Assembly: GCA_030745875.1 (NCBI GenBank)
Contig: JASLNT010000041.1
Coordinates: 1-64,000 of the forward strand
DNA from: Phycisphaerae bacterium
Lineage (GTDB): Bacteria > Planctomycetota > Phycisphaerae > SM23-33
DNA length: 64,000 nucleotides
Direction of reading: 5' to 3'
The first letter of the stretch is position 1, and every line of letters starts with the position of its first letter. A model generated the notes under the pieces. It saw nothing but the letters and a program-made list of their open reading frames with translations, did no database searches and was not told where the DNA came from. Made by a program: the position numbers and the translations under genes. This document shows positions 53,653 through 63,448 of the stretch, piece by piece.

Positions 53653-54447
53653 ATGAGTGTGAGTGACGACGACGAGAAACAGTTAGACCTTGACCGTCAG
53701 ATGAGTTTCGGCGACCACCTTGAGGAGTTTCGCCAGCGGTTGATCTACGCGCTGATCGGGCTGGTGGTGGCGCTCGTGGTGTGTATGGTGTTCGGCAAGT
53801 GGATATTCGACTTCCTGAAGCATCCGTACGTCGTGGTGATGACAGAACGGGGCGAGAGCACCGATCTGATGGTGCTCAAAGCCGCCGGCGGACTTTTTAC
53901 TTACTTTCGCGTATCACTATATACGGCGCTGGTGTTGTCCGGTCCGTGGATATTGTATCAGTTCTGGCGATTCATAGCAGTTGGCCTGTATCCCAACGAG
54001 CGTCGCTACGTGCATGTTTCGGTTCCGTTTTCGGCTGCATTGTTTATCGGTGGAGCGTTGTTCTTCGTTTTCATCGTGTGTGTGCAGATGCTGCGATTCT
54101 TCTTCTTCTTCAACGAATGGCTTGGCGTTAAAGGCATCATCACGCTGGACAACCATATCAAGTTCATGACTAATATGATGCTGGTGTTCGGTATTGGTTT
54201 CCAGACTCCGCTGGTGGTCTTTGTGTTGGGGAAGGTCGGATTGGTTTCTCTGAAGACTTTCAGGCACTACAGGCGTCACGTTGTTTTGGGGATGCTGATT
54301 TTCTCGGCGGTGTTCACCTCGCCGAGTCCCGTCGACCAGTTCCTGCTGGCGATCCCGATGTGGCTGCTGTACGAACTGGGCATTTTCATGGTCTGGTGGT
54401 TTGTTGAGCGTAAGAGACTGCGTGAAGATGACGACGACTGGGATTGA
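53653..54447 (+). CDS. tatC: Sec-independent protein translocase TatC
   Basis: The receptor for twin-arginine signal peptides. A 264-residue protein with six TM helices and the N-terminal family block FGDHLEEFRQRLIY with its functional Glu. Later TM helices and the P-rich loop (TSPSPVDQFLLAIPMW) also fit. The C terminus is highly acidic (REDDDDWD). The convergent tatA lies 203 bp downstream. Tat-type signals are carried by the sulfatase and GH116 proteins in this window. Confidence 0.96.
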   Translation: MSVSDDDEKQLDLDRQMSFGDHLEEFRQRLIYALIGLVVALVVCMVFGKWIFDFLKHPYVVVMTERGESTDLMVLKAAGGLFTYFRVSLYTALVLSGPWILYQFWRFIAVGLYPNERRYVHVSVPFSAALFIGGALFFVFIVCVQMLRFFFFFNEWLGVKGIITLDNHIKFMTNMMLVFGIGFQTPLVVFVLGKVGLVSLKTFRHYRRHVVLGMLIFSAVFTSPSPVDQFLLAIPMWLLYELGIFMVWWFVERKRLREDDDDWD

Positions 54448-54562
54448 TGGGTCCGGTCTTGGGGATGGATGCGTAATTCCGGTGGGATCGAAGGGGGTAA
54501 AGGCGAGAGAAGTTGAAACAGCGATCCTAACCGATGGAATAACGATGACTGTTCAACGACAA

Positions 54563-54597
54563 AGCCCACAGACCGCTAAGCTGTCTGTGGGCTTTTG
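54563..54597. terminator. terminator between tatC and tatA
   Basis: A perfect 11-bp stem (54563-54573 with 54583-54593, 9-nt loop) is followed by TTTTG on the plus strand. It ends tatC and may also serve tatA. Confidence 0.85.
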
Positions 54598-54650
54598 TAT
54601 GTTTGGTTGTTAAGACCAGGGTGAGTGTTCCGACACTCTGGGCGGGCGGG

Positions 54651-54962
54651 TTACGCGCTGCCTACGTCGGGACCTTTCTCTTCGTCCACTTCGTCTGAGT
54701 CGTCTGAGTCGTGAGCGACTTCCGCATCGCCGGAGTCATCTACTGAGGATGTTTCGGAGTAGTCCGGTTCGCTGTCGACCGCATCTGACACGTCCGACTT
54801 GACCGCGTGGACCTCCTCCTTGAACTGTCGCAGGCCCTTGCCCAGACCGCGGGCCAATTCGGGCAGCTTCTTACCGCCGAACATCAGCAGCGCAACTGCC
54901 AGAATAGCTACGATTTCCCACGGACCAACGCTCGGGAAGAAACCAATGATCGCGTTACTCAT
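54651..54962 (-). CDS. tatA: Sec-independent protein translocase TatA/TatE
   Basis: Forms the translocation pore with TatC. A 103-residue protein: short N-tail, one TM helix ([17 protein letters not shown]), the hinge [17 protein letters not shown] and an amphipathic helix, then a long acidic Asp/Ser/Glu tail. TatA and TatB are hard to separate by eye; the [11 protein letters not shown] block favours TatA. The start at 54962 (MSNAI) has GAGGT upstream; the 20-residue extension is rejected. Confidence 0.93.
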   Translation of the reverse strand: MSNAIIGFFPSVGPWEIVAILAVALLMFGGKKLPELARGLGKGLRQFKEEVHAVKSDVSDAVDSEPDYSETSSVDDSGDAEVAHDSDDSDEVDEEKGPDVGSA

Positions 54963-55105
54963 ATCTTTAACCTCAATACTGTTCGTGTTTCCGGTGTACG
55001 GGTGTGTCCGGTATTCAGTCAACCGGAACGTGCATTATCCCCGCCTCCCGGGCGCGTGTCAAACTAATTTGCGGGCGGTTTAAGAGCATGCATGAAGCTA
55101 AGTTC

Positions 55106-55134
55106 TTGCTCGAAGGGGCGCGGGCGACTATACT
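55106..55134 (+). promoter_or_regulatory. promoter of the icd-lutABC run
   Basis: TTGCTC (55106-55111), a 17-bp spacer and TATACT (55129-55134), about 64 bp before the icd ATG. Confidence 0.5.
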
Positions 55135-55197
55135 GCCGCTCTTGCAATGTCGATTGAGACAGCACAGTAACCCCCAACAAACAGCAGTGAGACCCCG

Positions 55198-56391
55198 ATG
55201 AGCAACGAAATACACGAAAAGACATCCGCCCACCTCGCCCGCCTGATCGATCAGCAGCTTCAACGTGTCGAGAGAATGAAGCAGGCCGAAGACTGGGCCG
55301 ACTACAGCGAACTTAAGCCCATCATTATAGGTGTGTGCTGGGGCGACGGTATCGGACCGATTATCTCTCAGGAGACCCAACGCGTGCTGGAAGTGCTCGT
55401 CGGCGACCAGGTCGAGGCGGGCAAGATCGAGTTCCGCACTATAGACGGGCTGACCATCGAAAATCGCGCCGAGCACATGAAGGCGATCCCCGACGACGTT
55501 CTCGAGGAATTGAAAGCCTGCCACGTTGTTCTCAAGGCGCCCACGACCACTCCGGAAAAGGGCGGACCCTACCCGAATATCGAAAGCGCCAATGTGGCGA
55601 TGCGTCGCGAACTGGATCTGTTCGCCAACGTTCGACCCGTAAGGGTCGCCGCCGAGGGCATCGACTGGATGTTCTTCCGCGAGAACACCGAAGGTTCGTA
55701 CATCCTGGGTTCGCAGGGCATCCAGGTGACCGACGACCTGGCGCTGGACTTCAAGGTCATTACGCGACAGGGCGCCGAGCGGATTATCCGCATGGCGTTC
55801 GAATACGCCAAATCGACCGGTAAGAACGAAGTCACCGTAGTGACCAAAGCCAATGTCGTAAAGACCACCGACGGACTGTTCCTGGAGGTCGCCGAACAGG
55901 TCGCCGCCGAGTATCCGGAGGTCAAGTGGGAAGGCTGGTACATTGACATCATGACCGCCAAGCTCGTAGACCCCAAACGCCGCACGCAGTTCAAAGTGCT
56001 GGTCCTGCCGAACCTTTACGGCGATATCCTCACCGACGAGGCCGCCGAGTTCCAGGGCGGGGTGGGCACCGCGGGCAGCGCCAACATCGGCAAGCGTTAC
56101 GCGATGTTCGAGGCGATCCATGGTTCGGCGCCGCGCATGCTGGCTGAAGGGCGCGGACAGTACGCCGATCCGTCTTCGCTGATCCGGGCCGCGGGAATGA
56201 TGCTGAACCACCTGGGACTGACCGAACAGGCCCGCAAGCTGGAAATGGCGTTGGATATCTGCACTCTGTACGAGAAGAAACTTGTCCTGACCGGACGCGA
56301 CACCGGATGCACCGGCCGGGAATTCTGCGACTACCTGCTGGAAACGATCGACGATCCCACGCTGGAGCAGCGCTGGCAGGCCGCACAGTAG
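55198..56391 (+). CDS. isocitrate/isopropylmalate dehydrogenase family, probably isocitrate dehydrogenase
   Basis: A 397-residue enzyme of the beta-decarboxylating dehydrogenase family. Motifs are GDGIGPIISQET, the substrate-binding Arg block ANVAMRRELDLFANVRPVR, FRENTEGSYI, the Lys/Asp site (KANVVKTTDG, DIMTAKLV, PNLYGDILTDEAA) and IHGSAPRMLAEGRGQYADPSS. PTTTPEKGG with the Asn-containing NVRPV fits isocitrate better than isopropylmalate. It oxidatively decarboxylates the substrate with NAD(P); cofactor choice is uncertain. The lutA gene follows 28 bp downstream. Confidence 0.88.
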   Translation: MSNEIHEKTSAHLARLIDQQLQRVERMKQAEDWADYSELKPIIIGVCWGDGIGPIISQETQRVLEVLVGDQVEAGKIEFRTIDGLTIENRAEHMKAIPDDVLEELKACHVVLKAPTTTPEKGGPYPNIESANVAMRRELDLFANVRPVRVAAEGIDWMFFRENTEGSYILGSQGIQVTDDLALDFKVITRQGAERIIRMAFEYAKSTGKNEVTVVTKANVVKTTDGLFLEVAEQVAAEYPEVKWEGWYIDIMTAKLVDPKRRTQFKVLVLPNLYGDILTDEAAEFQGGVGTAGSANIGKRYAMFEAIHGSAPRMLAEGRGQYADPSSLIRAAGMMLNHLGLTEQARKLEMALDICTLYEKKLVLTGRDTGCTGREFCDYLLETIDDPTLEQRWQAAQ

Positions 56392-56419
56392 CGGTATCGC
56401 CGATCGCGGTTAGTAGATC

Positions 56420-57145
56420 ATGAAAGCTGCGATTCTCATTCCGTGTCTGACCGAGCACATGTACCCCGGTTCGGGTATATCGATGGTTAAGGTGCTTCGA
56501 CACGCCGGGATCGAAGTCGAGTACGTCAACGATCAGACATGCTGCGGCCAGCCCGCTTTCAACGCAGGCTACCGCCGCGAGATCATCCCGATCGCCGAAA
56601 GGCTCATCAAGCTCTTCGCGGGCAAGGACTATGTAATCGCACCATCGGGCTCGTGCACGGCGATGGTGCGCGTATTCTATCGCGAGCTGGAGATAGGCGG
56701 CGCCCTGAAAGACGATCTGGACGAACTGTGCGGGCGGATATTCGAGTTCTGCGAATTCATGGTTGACGTGGCGAAGGTCGAACCGCTTGGCGGGCGATTT
56801 CCCCACAAAGTAACCTATCACGACTCCTGTCACCTTTCCCGCGAGCTTGGCGTTAGCGCCCAACCGCGCAAGTTAATAAGCGATATTGCGGATATCGATT
56901 TCGTCGAGATGAACGATTCGGACGCCTGCTGCGGATTCGGCGGGATGTTCTCGGCGAAGTTCGGCCGACTGTCAACCGAGATAGTCGCCCGCAAATGCGC
57001 CAACATTATAGACAGCGGCGCCGAGTACGTTATCGGAGCCGACGCCGGATGCCTGATGAATATCGGCGGATACCTCCGCAAGAACCATATGACCCCTCAA
57101 ACGATGCATATAGCCGATCTGCTCGCCACGAGCCTGGACCTGTAG
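56420..57145 (+). CDS. lutA: LutA-type Fe-S subunit of lactate oxidation
   Basis: A 241-residue protein with two CCG domains: DQTCCGQPAFNAGY with later PSGSCTAMVR, and YHDSCHLSRELG with DACCGFGGMFSAKFG. These Cys-rich blocks bind an Fe-S cluster in heterodisulfide-reductase-like and Lut proteins. Together with LutB and LutC it oxidises L-lactate to pyruvate. It is the first of three genes in order A-B-C with a 1-bp gap to lutB. Confidence 0.93.
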   Translation: MKAAILIPCLTEHMYPGSGISMVKVLRHAGIEVEYVNDQTCCGQPAFNAGYRREIIPIAERLIKLFAGKDYVIAPSGSCTAMVRVFYRELEIGGALKDDLDELCGRIFEFCEFMVDVAKVEPLGGRFPHKVTYHDSCHLSRELGVSAQPRKLISDIADIDFVEMNDSDACCGFGGMFSAKFGRLSTEIVARKCANIIDSGAEYVIGADAGCLMNIGGYLRKNHMTPQTMHIADLLATSLDL

Positions 57146-57146
57146 G

Positions 57147-58547
57147 ATGGACAAGACTCCCAGGAAGATTAAGAAGTACGTTCGCGACGCCCTGAGCGAT
57201 GAGGCGATGAGGCGCGCTGTTTCCAATGCGGCTGTTACGTCCAAGGCCTCACGCGACAAACAGGCCGCTCGGATTCCTTACTGGGAACTGGTGCGCCAGA
57301 AGGTCCGGTCGTTCAAGAAGGACGTGCTGGAGCATCTCGATGAGTATCTTGTCGAGTTCGAGTCCAACTGTCAGGCCAATGGCATAAAGGTTCACTGGGC
57401 TCGCGATGCTGCGTCGGCTAGAGAGATTGTCGGGAAGATCGCCCGCGATTGCGGGGCGAAAACGGTGGTTAAGTCCAAGTCGCTGACCACCGAGGAAATT
57501 GACCTTAACTCGTATCTGGCGGATAACGGCGTCGATCCGGTCGAGACCGACCTGGGCGAGTATATCGTACAGTTGCTCGGTCAGATTCCTTCGCATCTGG
57601 TGGCTCCGGCGCTGCATTTGTCGCGTCAGGATATCGGCCGCCTCTTCCACGAGAAGCTTGGCGAGGAGTACACCGAGGACCCCGGAGAGTTAACCGAGAT
57701 AGCACGCATACATTTGCGTGAGAAGTTCCTGACCGCCGACATGGGCATCTCGGGCGCCAATTTCGGAATTGCAGGGTCGGGCTGCATCTGTGTTGTCGAG
57801 AACGAGTGCAACGCCCGATTGACGATATCGCTCCCCAAGGTTCACGTTGCGGTGATGGGCATCGAGAAGCTGATTCCGAACCTGGCTGCGTTACCGTACT
57901 TTTTGAAACTTCTGCCTGTAAGCGCCACCGGCCAGCGGGCGTCGTCTTACGTCAACATCATCGGCGGTCCGGGGCGAGAGGGTTCCGGCGAGGGCCCCGA
58001 AGAAGTGCACGTGGTTCTTCTGGATAACGGGCGGTCGAAGATTCTCGGCGACGCCCAGCTCCGTGAGACGTTGATGTGCATGCGTTGCGGGGCGTGTTTG
58101 AACACCTGCCCGGTCTACCGCGAGATCGGCGGGCACGCTTACGGATGGGTCTACATGGGCCCGATCGGTTCGGCGCTTATCCCGCAGTATCTCGGCGAGA
58201 AAGAGGGATGCTACGCTCCTTCGCTTTCCACGCTGTGCGGAGCGTGTCGCCAGATATGCCCGCTGGAGATCAACATACCCAGACACCTTCTGAAGCTTCG
58301 CAACAAGGTTGTGCTCGCCAAACGCAGCGGTTTCTTCGAGCGTATCGGGATCAAACTCTGGGCTTTCGCCGCCGCTCGTCCGCGACTTTATCGCTTCGTG
58401 ACGTGGTTCCCGGGCAAACTTCAGATGCTCCTGCCCGGAAAGCGGGCTTTCCCGGCTCCGGGATATATGGGCCGGCGGGCGATAGGGCGGTTCGATTCGA
58501 AGGGCTTTGCAAAACGTTTCCGGGCGATGGAGAGGAAAAATGACTGA
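57147..58547 (+). CDS. lutB: LutB-type Fe-S protein of lactate oxidation
   Basis: A 466-residue protein. The N-terminal LUD/YkgG-like domain carries KTVVKSKSLTTEEI and GSGCICVVENECNARL. The 2x[4Fe-4S] motifs are CMRCGACLNTCPVY (residues about 310-323) and CGACRQICPLEI (about 364-375). A C-terminal helical part ends in RRAIGRFDSKGF. It starts 1 bp after lutA and overlaps lutC by 8 bp. Confidence 0.93.
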   Translation: MDKTPRKIKKYVRDALSDEAMRRAVSNAAVTSKASRDKQAARIPYWELVRQKVRSFKKDVLEHLDEYLVEFESNCQANGIKVHWARDAASAREIVGKIARDCGAKTVVKSKSLTTEEIDLNSYLADNGVDPVETDLGEYIVQLLGQIPSHLVAPALHLSRQDIGRLFHEKLGEEYTEDPGELTEIARIHLREKFLTADMGISGANFGIAGSGCICVVENECNARLTISLPKVHVAVMGIEKLIPNLAALPYFLKLLPVSATGQRASSYVNIIGGPGREGSGEGPEEVHVVLLDNGRSKILGDAQLRETLMCMRCGACLNTCPVYREIGGHAYGWVYMGPIGSALIPQYLGEKEGCYAPSLSTLCGACRQICPLEINIPRHLLKLRNKVVLAKRSGFFERIGIKLWAFAAARPRLYRFVTWFPGKLQMLLPGKRAFPAPGYMGRRAIGRFDSKGFAKRFRAMERKND

Positions 58548-59232
58548 CACAGACCGCGACGACATGCTGGCCGATATCCGTTCATCACTCGAGATTGCGT
58601 CGGATATTCCGTATGTTGTCGGCGGCGACGAACAACCGCTCGAAGGCGCACTGGCTGCTGAACTGTTCGACGATCCCCAGGCGATGCGAACCAGATTTGC
58701 CGAAGAGTTGGCTAACGTGTCGGCCGATTTCGACGTTCTCGCCGATCAAACCGCGGCTGCCAAATGGGCTGGCGAGGTGCTCACCGTTGACGGTTTCAAT
58801 ACGCTGGTGGTCGCCGAAGAGGGCTTGTGTCTCGATATCGCAAAAGCCATCCAGGCCGACCGACCCGAACTGGAGATAATCGTCGCTGGCGATCTTGAAG
58901 GCGATGAGCGTCAGGCCCGCCTTGCCCAACCGACGGCCGCACTGGTCGAAGTCGACTACGCCCTGGCCGACATCGGCTCGCTGGTGGTCCTCCGCGACAA
59001 GACCGCAAGCATGCTGCCGCATTTCCTGCCCGAGAGCGTTATGGTGATCGTTCGCCCCGAGCAGCTTCTGCCCAATCAGTTCGAGTTGATCAAAGTTCTC
59101 CCTCAAGACGCCGGTCGCAACATGGTTTTCATAACCGGACCCAGCCGCACCGCCGACGTTGAGAAGGTCTTGATCCTGGGCGCCCACGGGCCTCGCAGGG
59201 TTAGTGTTGGTATGCTGGAATCAACCGAGTGA
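58540..59232 (+). CDS. lutC: LutC-type protein of lactate oxidation
   Basis: A 230-residue LUD-domain protein. The late block VEVDYALADIGSLVV, then TASMLPHFLPESVMVIV and the C-terminal FITGPSRTADVEKVLILGAHGP, is typical of LutC/YkgG. The start at 58540 is preceded by AGAGGA and overlaps the lutB stop by 8 bp; the longer frame to 58507 is not needed. Confidence 0.93.
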   Translation: MTDTDRDDMLADIRSSLEIASDIPYVVGGDEQPLEGALAAELFDDPQAMRTRFAEELANVSADFDVLADQTAAAKWAGEVLTVDGFNTLVVAEEGLCLDIAKAIQADRPELEIIVAGDLEGDERQARLAQPTAALVEVDYALADIGSLVVLRDKTASMLPHFLPESVMVIVRPEQLLPNQFELIKVLPQDAGRNMVFITGPSRTADVEKVLILGAHGPRRVSVGMLESTE

Positions 59233-59238
59233 TGTTTG

Positions 59239-61713
59239 CTACTTTTCAAACTCCAGTTGGATTTCGTGTACGCCTGAGCAGAAACCTACTGTCGGCAGGA
59301 CTCGGATCAGCATTGCGTCGCACTGAAGCGCGGCGGCCGGGCGGACCATGTTGAACTTGTCGGGCTCCAGTCCATAGTCATCGGTGATGTACTTCTTCAT
59401 TCGCGTCCACTTTCCGTCGCCCAGCTTGTAGTCGACCCACCATCCGCGCGGGAGCTTCACCTTTTTTCCGTCTGCGTACCAGAATACTGATATCCGGGTC
59501 AGCTTCCTGGTCCTGGGGAACTCGAAGATGATGTTCTCGCAGCGATTCTTGAACGGCAGGGTTGTCCAGCGGGGGAGTGTCCGGTTCGACGATTTTTTCG
59601 GGATCTTACCGTCGATGACGGCTGCGACGGTGTCCTTTTCAAATGTGTGGGTCGCAAGGACCTTTCCGTAGGCGCTCCTTGCCAGCAGGTTGCTCTTCAT
59701 GCCTTCGCGGGCCAGCGCCTCGTTCTGCGGGAACCAGACGATCATCGACTTTCGCCCGCGGTTGTTCCACGCATAGTACGGGATCAGATTGACCTTCGAG
59801 GCCCTCGCGCCGGACTTTCCTGTAAGCTCCATGGCGGGCAGGCTCGCTGAGATCATGCCCTTGAGCGGACCGTCTGCGACCTTCGCGGTCGTGGTCTTGT
59901 CCGGAGCGGGATTGGGCATGAAGAAGCGTTGGACTTTTTCGTCGCCGTTGTCGGCCTGTTCGGCGCAGTACACCAGCGGTCCGCGTGTCAGGGCGATTCT
60001 GTTGCGATTGGCTTTTACCTTGTCGATTGCTTTGTTGAATCGCATGGGCATCGGCAGATTCAGCTCGACCTTGTCGCCTTTGGACCACGTGCGGTCGATT
60101 GTGGCGAATCCCTTCACGATTTTAGAGGCGATCGGCTTTCCGTTCACCTTGAGCGTCCATTTCGCACTGGACTTGTCTATGTACGAGTAGAGCCTGCCGG
60201 GAACGAATTGCCCGCCGACCCATGTTGGGATGCGAAGCTTCAGTGCGAATCTTCCGCTGGTCGCCGGGTTGATCGCCAGCGAGATCTTCCCGTCGAACGG
60301 GTAGTCGGTTGTCTGCGTGATCGCAACATTCCCGCCGGGCAGCGGTATCTCGGTCTTGCTGGACCCGTAGAGCGACAGATAGATTTCGCTGTCGGTGTGT
60401 GCGTACATATACCCCGAGACCTGCGGGACCAGGCGTGCGAGATTCGACGGGCAGCAGGCGCATCCGAACCAGTCGGCCCGTCCGGCGGTTCCGTGATTGA
60501 ACTTCTTTATCCCGTCGGCCTCCAGAACGTTAACATAGAAGAAGTCCTTACCGCCCAGGCCCATTCCCGCCAGTGAGTTGTTCAGCAGGGCGACCTCGGC
60601 GACGTCGAAGTACTTGGCGTCCTTGTGCAGCAGATACATGCGGAAGTTGAAGAACACGTTCGCCACAGCCGCGCACGTTTCGTTGTACGTGTTCTTGTTG
60701 GGCAGATCGAATTCGGGTCCGAATCCTTCTATTCCGTGGGTTGCGCCGAGCCCGCCGATTATGTGCATCTTCGTGTCGACAATGTTACGCCAAATCTTCT
60801 CGGCCGCCGCTGCGTAGTCCATCTTTCCGGTAAGCGCGCTGACGTCGGCCATCCCCGCGTACTGGTACGCCGCACGCACGGCGTGTCCGAGCGCTTTGGT
60901 CTGCCTGGTCACGGGCTTGTGCTGCTGGGCGTACGAAGGCGACATCACGCCCTCACCCTCTGGGCGATAGGTCACCCCGCGGATATCGAGGAACTTCCGG
61001 GCCATTTCCAGATAGAGTTTCTTGCCGGTGGCCCGGTAGAGTTTGCACAACGCCAGTTCGAGTTCCTGATGCCCGGGGGCCTGCATGATCGCTTTCCCCC
61101 CGTTGTAGTTCGGGTCGCCCTGGAAGAAGACTTTGTTGAAATGCTGTGCGCTCTTTTCGGCGACTTTGAGCCACTTGTCTTTCCCGGTGGCCTGGCGGTA
61201 TGCGACGGCGCCTTCGTACATGTGGCCCATGTTGTACAGTTCGTGAGAGTGTACGACCCAGGAGTAGGGGGTCGAGCCCATTTCCTTCGGGCGGGCGACC
61301 TTGCAGATATGCGAGACGTAGAGGTATCCGTCTTCTTGCTGGGCGTCGGCGATTATGTCGATGATCCCGTCGAGTTTCTTCTCCAGTGCGGGGTTGGGCT
61401 TTATCATCAGCAGATACGCAGCGCCCTCCATCACCTTGTAAAGGTCCGATGATACGAAGCGATGCGGGAACGGTTTTTCGCCCCCGCGTCCGTGCAGGAT
61501 ATTTCCGCATCGACGGAGATTCTCTATCGCGGGTTCTGTTTGCTTCAACGCGTGCGGTACGGTCGACGTGGCCTGCAATTCGAGCCTCGGCAGCCAGAAA
61601 GAGTCGTTGAGCCTGACCTTCTCGAATGACATCGGCGCCAGAGGATAGTCCTTCTTCTCGGCCGCCGCTGCAAAAGCAACCGACAGCAACACTACCGCGA
61701 GAGTCTTTTTCAT
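59239..61713 (-). CDS. GH127 beta-L-arabinofuranosidase-like enzyme with C-terminal extension
   Basis: An 824-residue exported enzyme (signal peptide ends near AAAAE). The family start SFEKVRLNDSFWLPRLE leads into the (alpha/alpha)6 domain. The zinc/catalytic block is visible as YNETCAAVAN and DWFGCACCPSNLARLV, matching the Glu-Cys and Cys-Cys set of GH127. At the C terminus about 150 residues (from about 665) form an extra beta-rich module that may bind carbohydrate. By family it cleaves terminal beta-L-arabinofuranose; related families act on other sugars. The start has GGAGA upstream. It is convergent with lutC. Confidence 0.88.
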   Translation of the reverse strand: MKKTLAVVLLSVAFAAAAEKKDYPLAPMSFEKVRLNDSFWLPRLELQATSTVPHALKQTEPAIENLRRCGNILHGRGGEKPFPHRFVSSDLYKVMEGAAYLLMIKPNPALEKKLDGIIDIIADAQQEDGYLYVSHICKVARPKEMGSTPYSWVVHSHELYNMGHMYEGAVAYRQATGKDKWLKVAEKSAQHFNKVFFQGDPNYNGGKAIMQAPGHQELELALCKLYRATGKKLYLEMARKFLDIRGVTYRPEGEGVMSPSYAQQHKPVTRQTKALGHAVRAAYQYAGMADVSALTGKMDYAAAAEKIWRNIVDTKMHIIGGLGATHGIEGFGPEFDLPNKNTYNETCAAVANVFFNFRMYLLHKDAKYFDVAEVALLNNSLAGMGLGGKDFFYVNVLEADGIKKFNHGTAGRADWFGCACCPSNLARLVPQVSGYMYAHTDSEIYLSLYGSSKTEIPLPGGNVAITQTTDYPFDGKISLAINPATSGRFALKLRIPTWVGGQFVPGRLYSYIDKSSAKWTLKVNGKPIASKIVKGFATIDRTWSKGDKVELNLPMPMRFNKAIDKVKANRNRIALTRGPLVYCAEQADNGDEKVQRFFMPNPAPDKTTTAKVADGPLKGMISASLPAMELTGKSGARASKVNLIPYYAWNNRGRKSMIVWFPQNEALAREGMKSNLLARSAYGKVLATHTFEKDTVAAVIDGKIPKKSSNRTLPRWTTLPFKNRCENIIFEFPRTRKLTRISVFWYADGKKVKLPRGWWVDYKLGDGKWTRMKKYITDDYGLEPDKFNMVRPAAALQCDAMLIRVLPTVGFCSGVHEIQLEFEK

Positions 61714-61943
61714 GACGCTTTCTCCTGGGTCGCCTCAGTTATCTGGCTTAGTCGGACGACCCGGTGATTCTAGCATTATCCCCGCGTTGTTTCCATTTCG
61801 ACCGGAGCGGGCATGACGTTCGAATCTTCTCTTGCCCCCAGCCGGTGGTGTTGGCATCATATTTATAACATTTTCCTGCACCCTTTTTTCAATGCGGCGC
61901 AACTTGGTAATAGAACCGGTGGTCGCGGGAGGCTGACTTCGAT

Positions 61944-62474
61944 TTGGATCGTGAAACGCTGACAATGCTTATAACTGAACATCAATCAGCTATTTACAGG
62001 TATTTGCGTTACCTGGGCGCCGATAGTGCGTCCGCGGAGGATCTCACACAAGACACTTTCCTTGCAGCGTTTAAGAGTGAGTCAGTCCCGGATACGGACA
62101 ACAAGGCCCGACGGGCGGCTTGGTTGAGGGGGATATCGCGTAATTTGCTTCTGGCGCAATTGCGGCGCCGGCGCGCCGATCCGGTTCTCGTAGGCAGTGA
62201 GTATTTACAGCGCGCCGAGGATGTCTGGTCGGCTCAATTCGCTGGTGATGAGGACGGTTTGGGTTATACCGAAGCGCTTCGACACTGCCTGTCGGCGCTG
62301 CCCGACAAGGACCGGCGCCTGATCGACCTTCGTTACGCCCAGCGCAAGAGCCGCATCGAAATGGCCAATATGCGCAAGATGAGCCCCGATGGAATCAAAA
62401 CGCAGTTGCGTCGGATTCGCAGCCGCCTGGCGGACTGTGTTCGCAGGCGCATCAGTACGGGAGGGGCCTCATGA
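61944..62474 (+). CDS. ECF-type RNA polymerase sigma factor
   Basis: A 176-residue sigma factor with region 2 (IYRYLRYLG, AEDLTQDTFLAAF) and region 4 (ALPDKDRRLIDLRYAQRKSRIEMANMRKMS, then IKTQLRRIRSRLADCVRRR). The start is a TTG at 61944; an ATG at 61965 is an alternative. Its stop overlaps the ATG of the FecR-domain gene (ATGA), so the two are coupled. Target promoters are unknown. Confidence 0.88.
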   Translation: MDRETLTMLITEHQSAIYRYLRYLGADSASAEDLTQDTFLAAFKSESVPDTDNKARRAAWLRGISRNLLLAQLRRRRADPVLVGSEYLQRAEDVWSAQFAGDEDGLGYTEALRHCLSALPDKDRRLIDLRYAQRKSRIEMANMRKMSPDGIKTQLRRIRSRLADCVRRRISTGGAS

Positions 62475-63448
62475 GCGCCGACCCGTTCCGACATCGACTT
62501 GTGGATCTGTTCCTCAGGGAGGAGCTTGGCGAGCAGAAGCCTCCGGACCTTTCCCAGGCGATACTCTCCAGAGCGTTCGGAGATGAGACTCTCAGCGTTG
62601 CTCTGCAACGGTCGACCAAACCGAAGGCCGGACGTCGAAAATGGCTTCGATGGTCCATACCCGCCGCAGCGGCGGCGGCGATTGTGATCGCTTTTACCGC
62701 CTGGATGATTATGCCCGCCGGATACCCCGACATGAAAATCTCGGGGGATTATCAGATTGCCTCCGACCAGGCCCTCCAGCGCGGAGCAACGATAACCACC
62801 AAGAGCGGATCGGCGCTGTTGGAGATGGGGGGGTATTGTCGGGTCGAAATCAAACCGTGGACGATCCTGCGCATTGACGGAGAAAATCGCCGCGAGCAGT
62901 TGTTTGTTGACGTAGGCATGGTTGATTGCAGCGTTGATTCGGATGTTGGGCGGTTCGATGTGCTCAGCGAGTTGGGCTCAGCCAGCGTCAAGGGCACCAG
63001 ATTCAGCGTCTGCGTTGAGGAACTCGGCGGTCGGAGGCAGATGCGGGTGAAGGTCGCCGAAGGGGCTGTAGAGGTAAGCGGAGCCTCGGTTCGCAGCACC
63101 CTCCTGGCCGGACAGGAACGAACCATTATCGGAGCTGAAACCGACCAGCCCCAAACTGCTCCGGCTACCAAACCGCGCACCGACAACGGTGTTGGAATTG
63201 ATCCGGTGGACCCGGGACAGAACCCGGGATTCACCTCGTCGTCCAGTGATGAGGGCTCGCTCTTGCGGGAGCAGATACGAACCGCTCAAGAGCGGTTGGG
63301 GAGGATTGAAGCTGAAATAGGCGAATTACGCGAAGAGAACCGCCTCCTGCAGAAGGAACTCGACGATCGGCGGGACTTACCGAAAAACAACGAACGCGAG
63401 CGAACGGAAACAGAACCCCGGAAGCACGAACAAGGAGAAACGCCATGA
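62471..63448 (+). CDS. FecR-domain membrane protein with coiled-coil tail
   Basis: A 325-residue protein. A cytoplasmic N terminus (about 60 residues) leads to one TM helix ([20 protein letters not shown]). The outer part has a FecR-like domain ([16 protein letters not shown], then [17 protein letters not shown] and [12 protein letters not shown]). A Pro/Thr linker and a coiled coil ([20 protein letters not shown]) follow, with a charged end. By position it may regulate the sigma factor, as FecR does. It overlaps the sigma gene and the next gene by ATGA on both sides. Confidence 0.8.
   Translation: MSADPFRHRLVDLFLREELGEQKPPDLSQAILSRAFGDETLSVALQRSTKPKAGRRKWLRWSIPAAAAAAIVIAFTAWMIMPAGYPDMKISGDYQIASDQALQRGATITTKSGSALLEMGGYCRVEIKPWTILRIDGENRREQLFVDVGMVDCSVDSDVGRFDVLSELGSASVKGTRFSVCVEELGGRRQMRVKVAEGAVEVSGASVRSTLLAGQERTIIGAETDQPQTAPATKPRTDNGVGIDPVDPGQNPGFTSSSSDEGSLLREQIRTAQERLGRIEAEIGELREENRLLQKELDDRRDLPKNNERERTETEPRKHEQGETP

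Noticed and set aside
55015..56211. 398-residue minus-strand ORF opposite the isocitrate dehydrogenase gene
   Set aside because: Antisense to a well-recognised enzyme, with no motif of its own.
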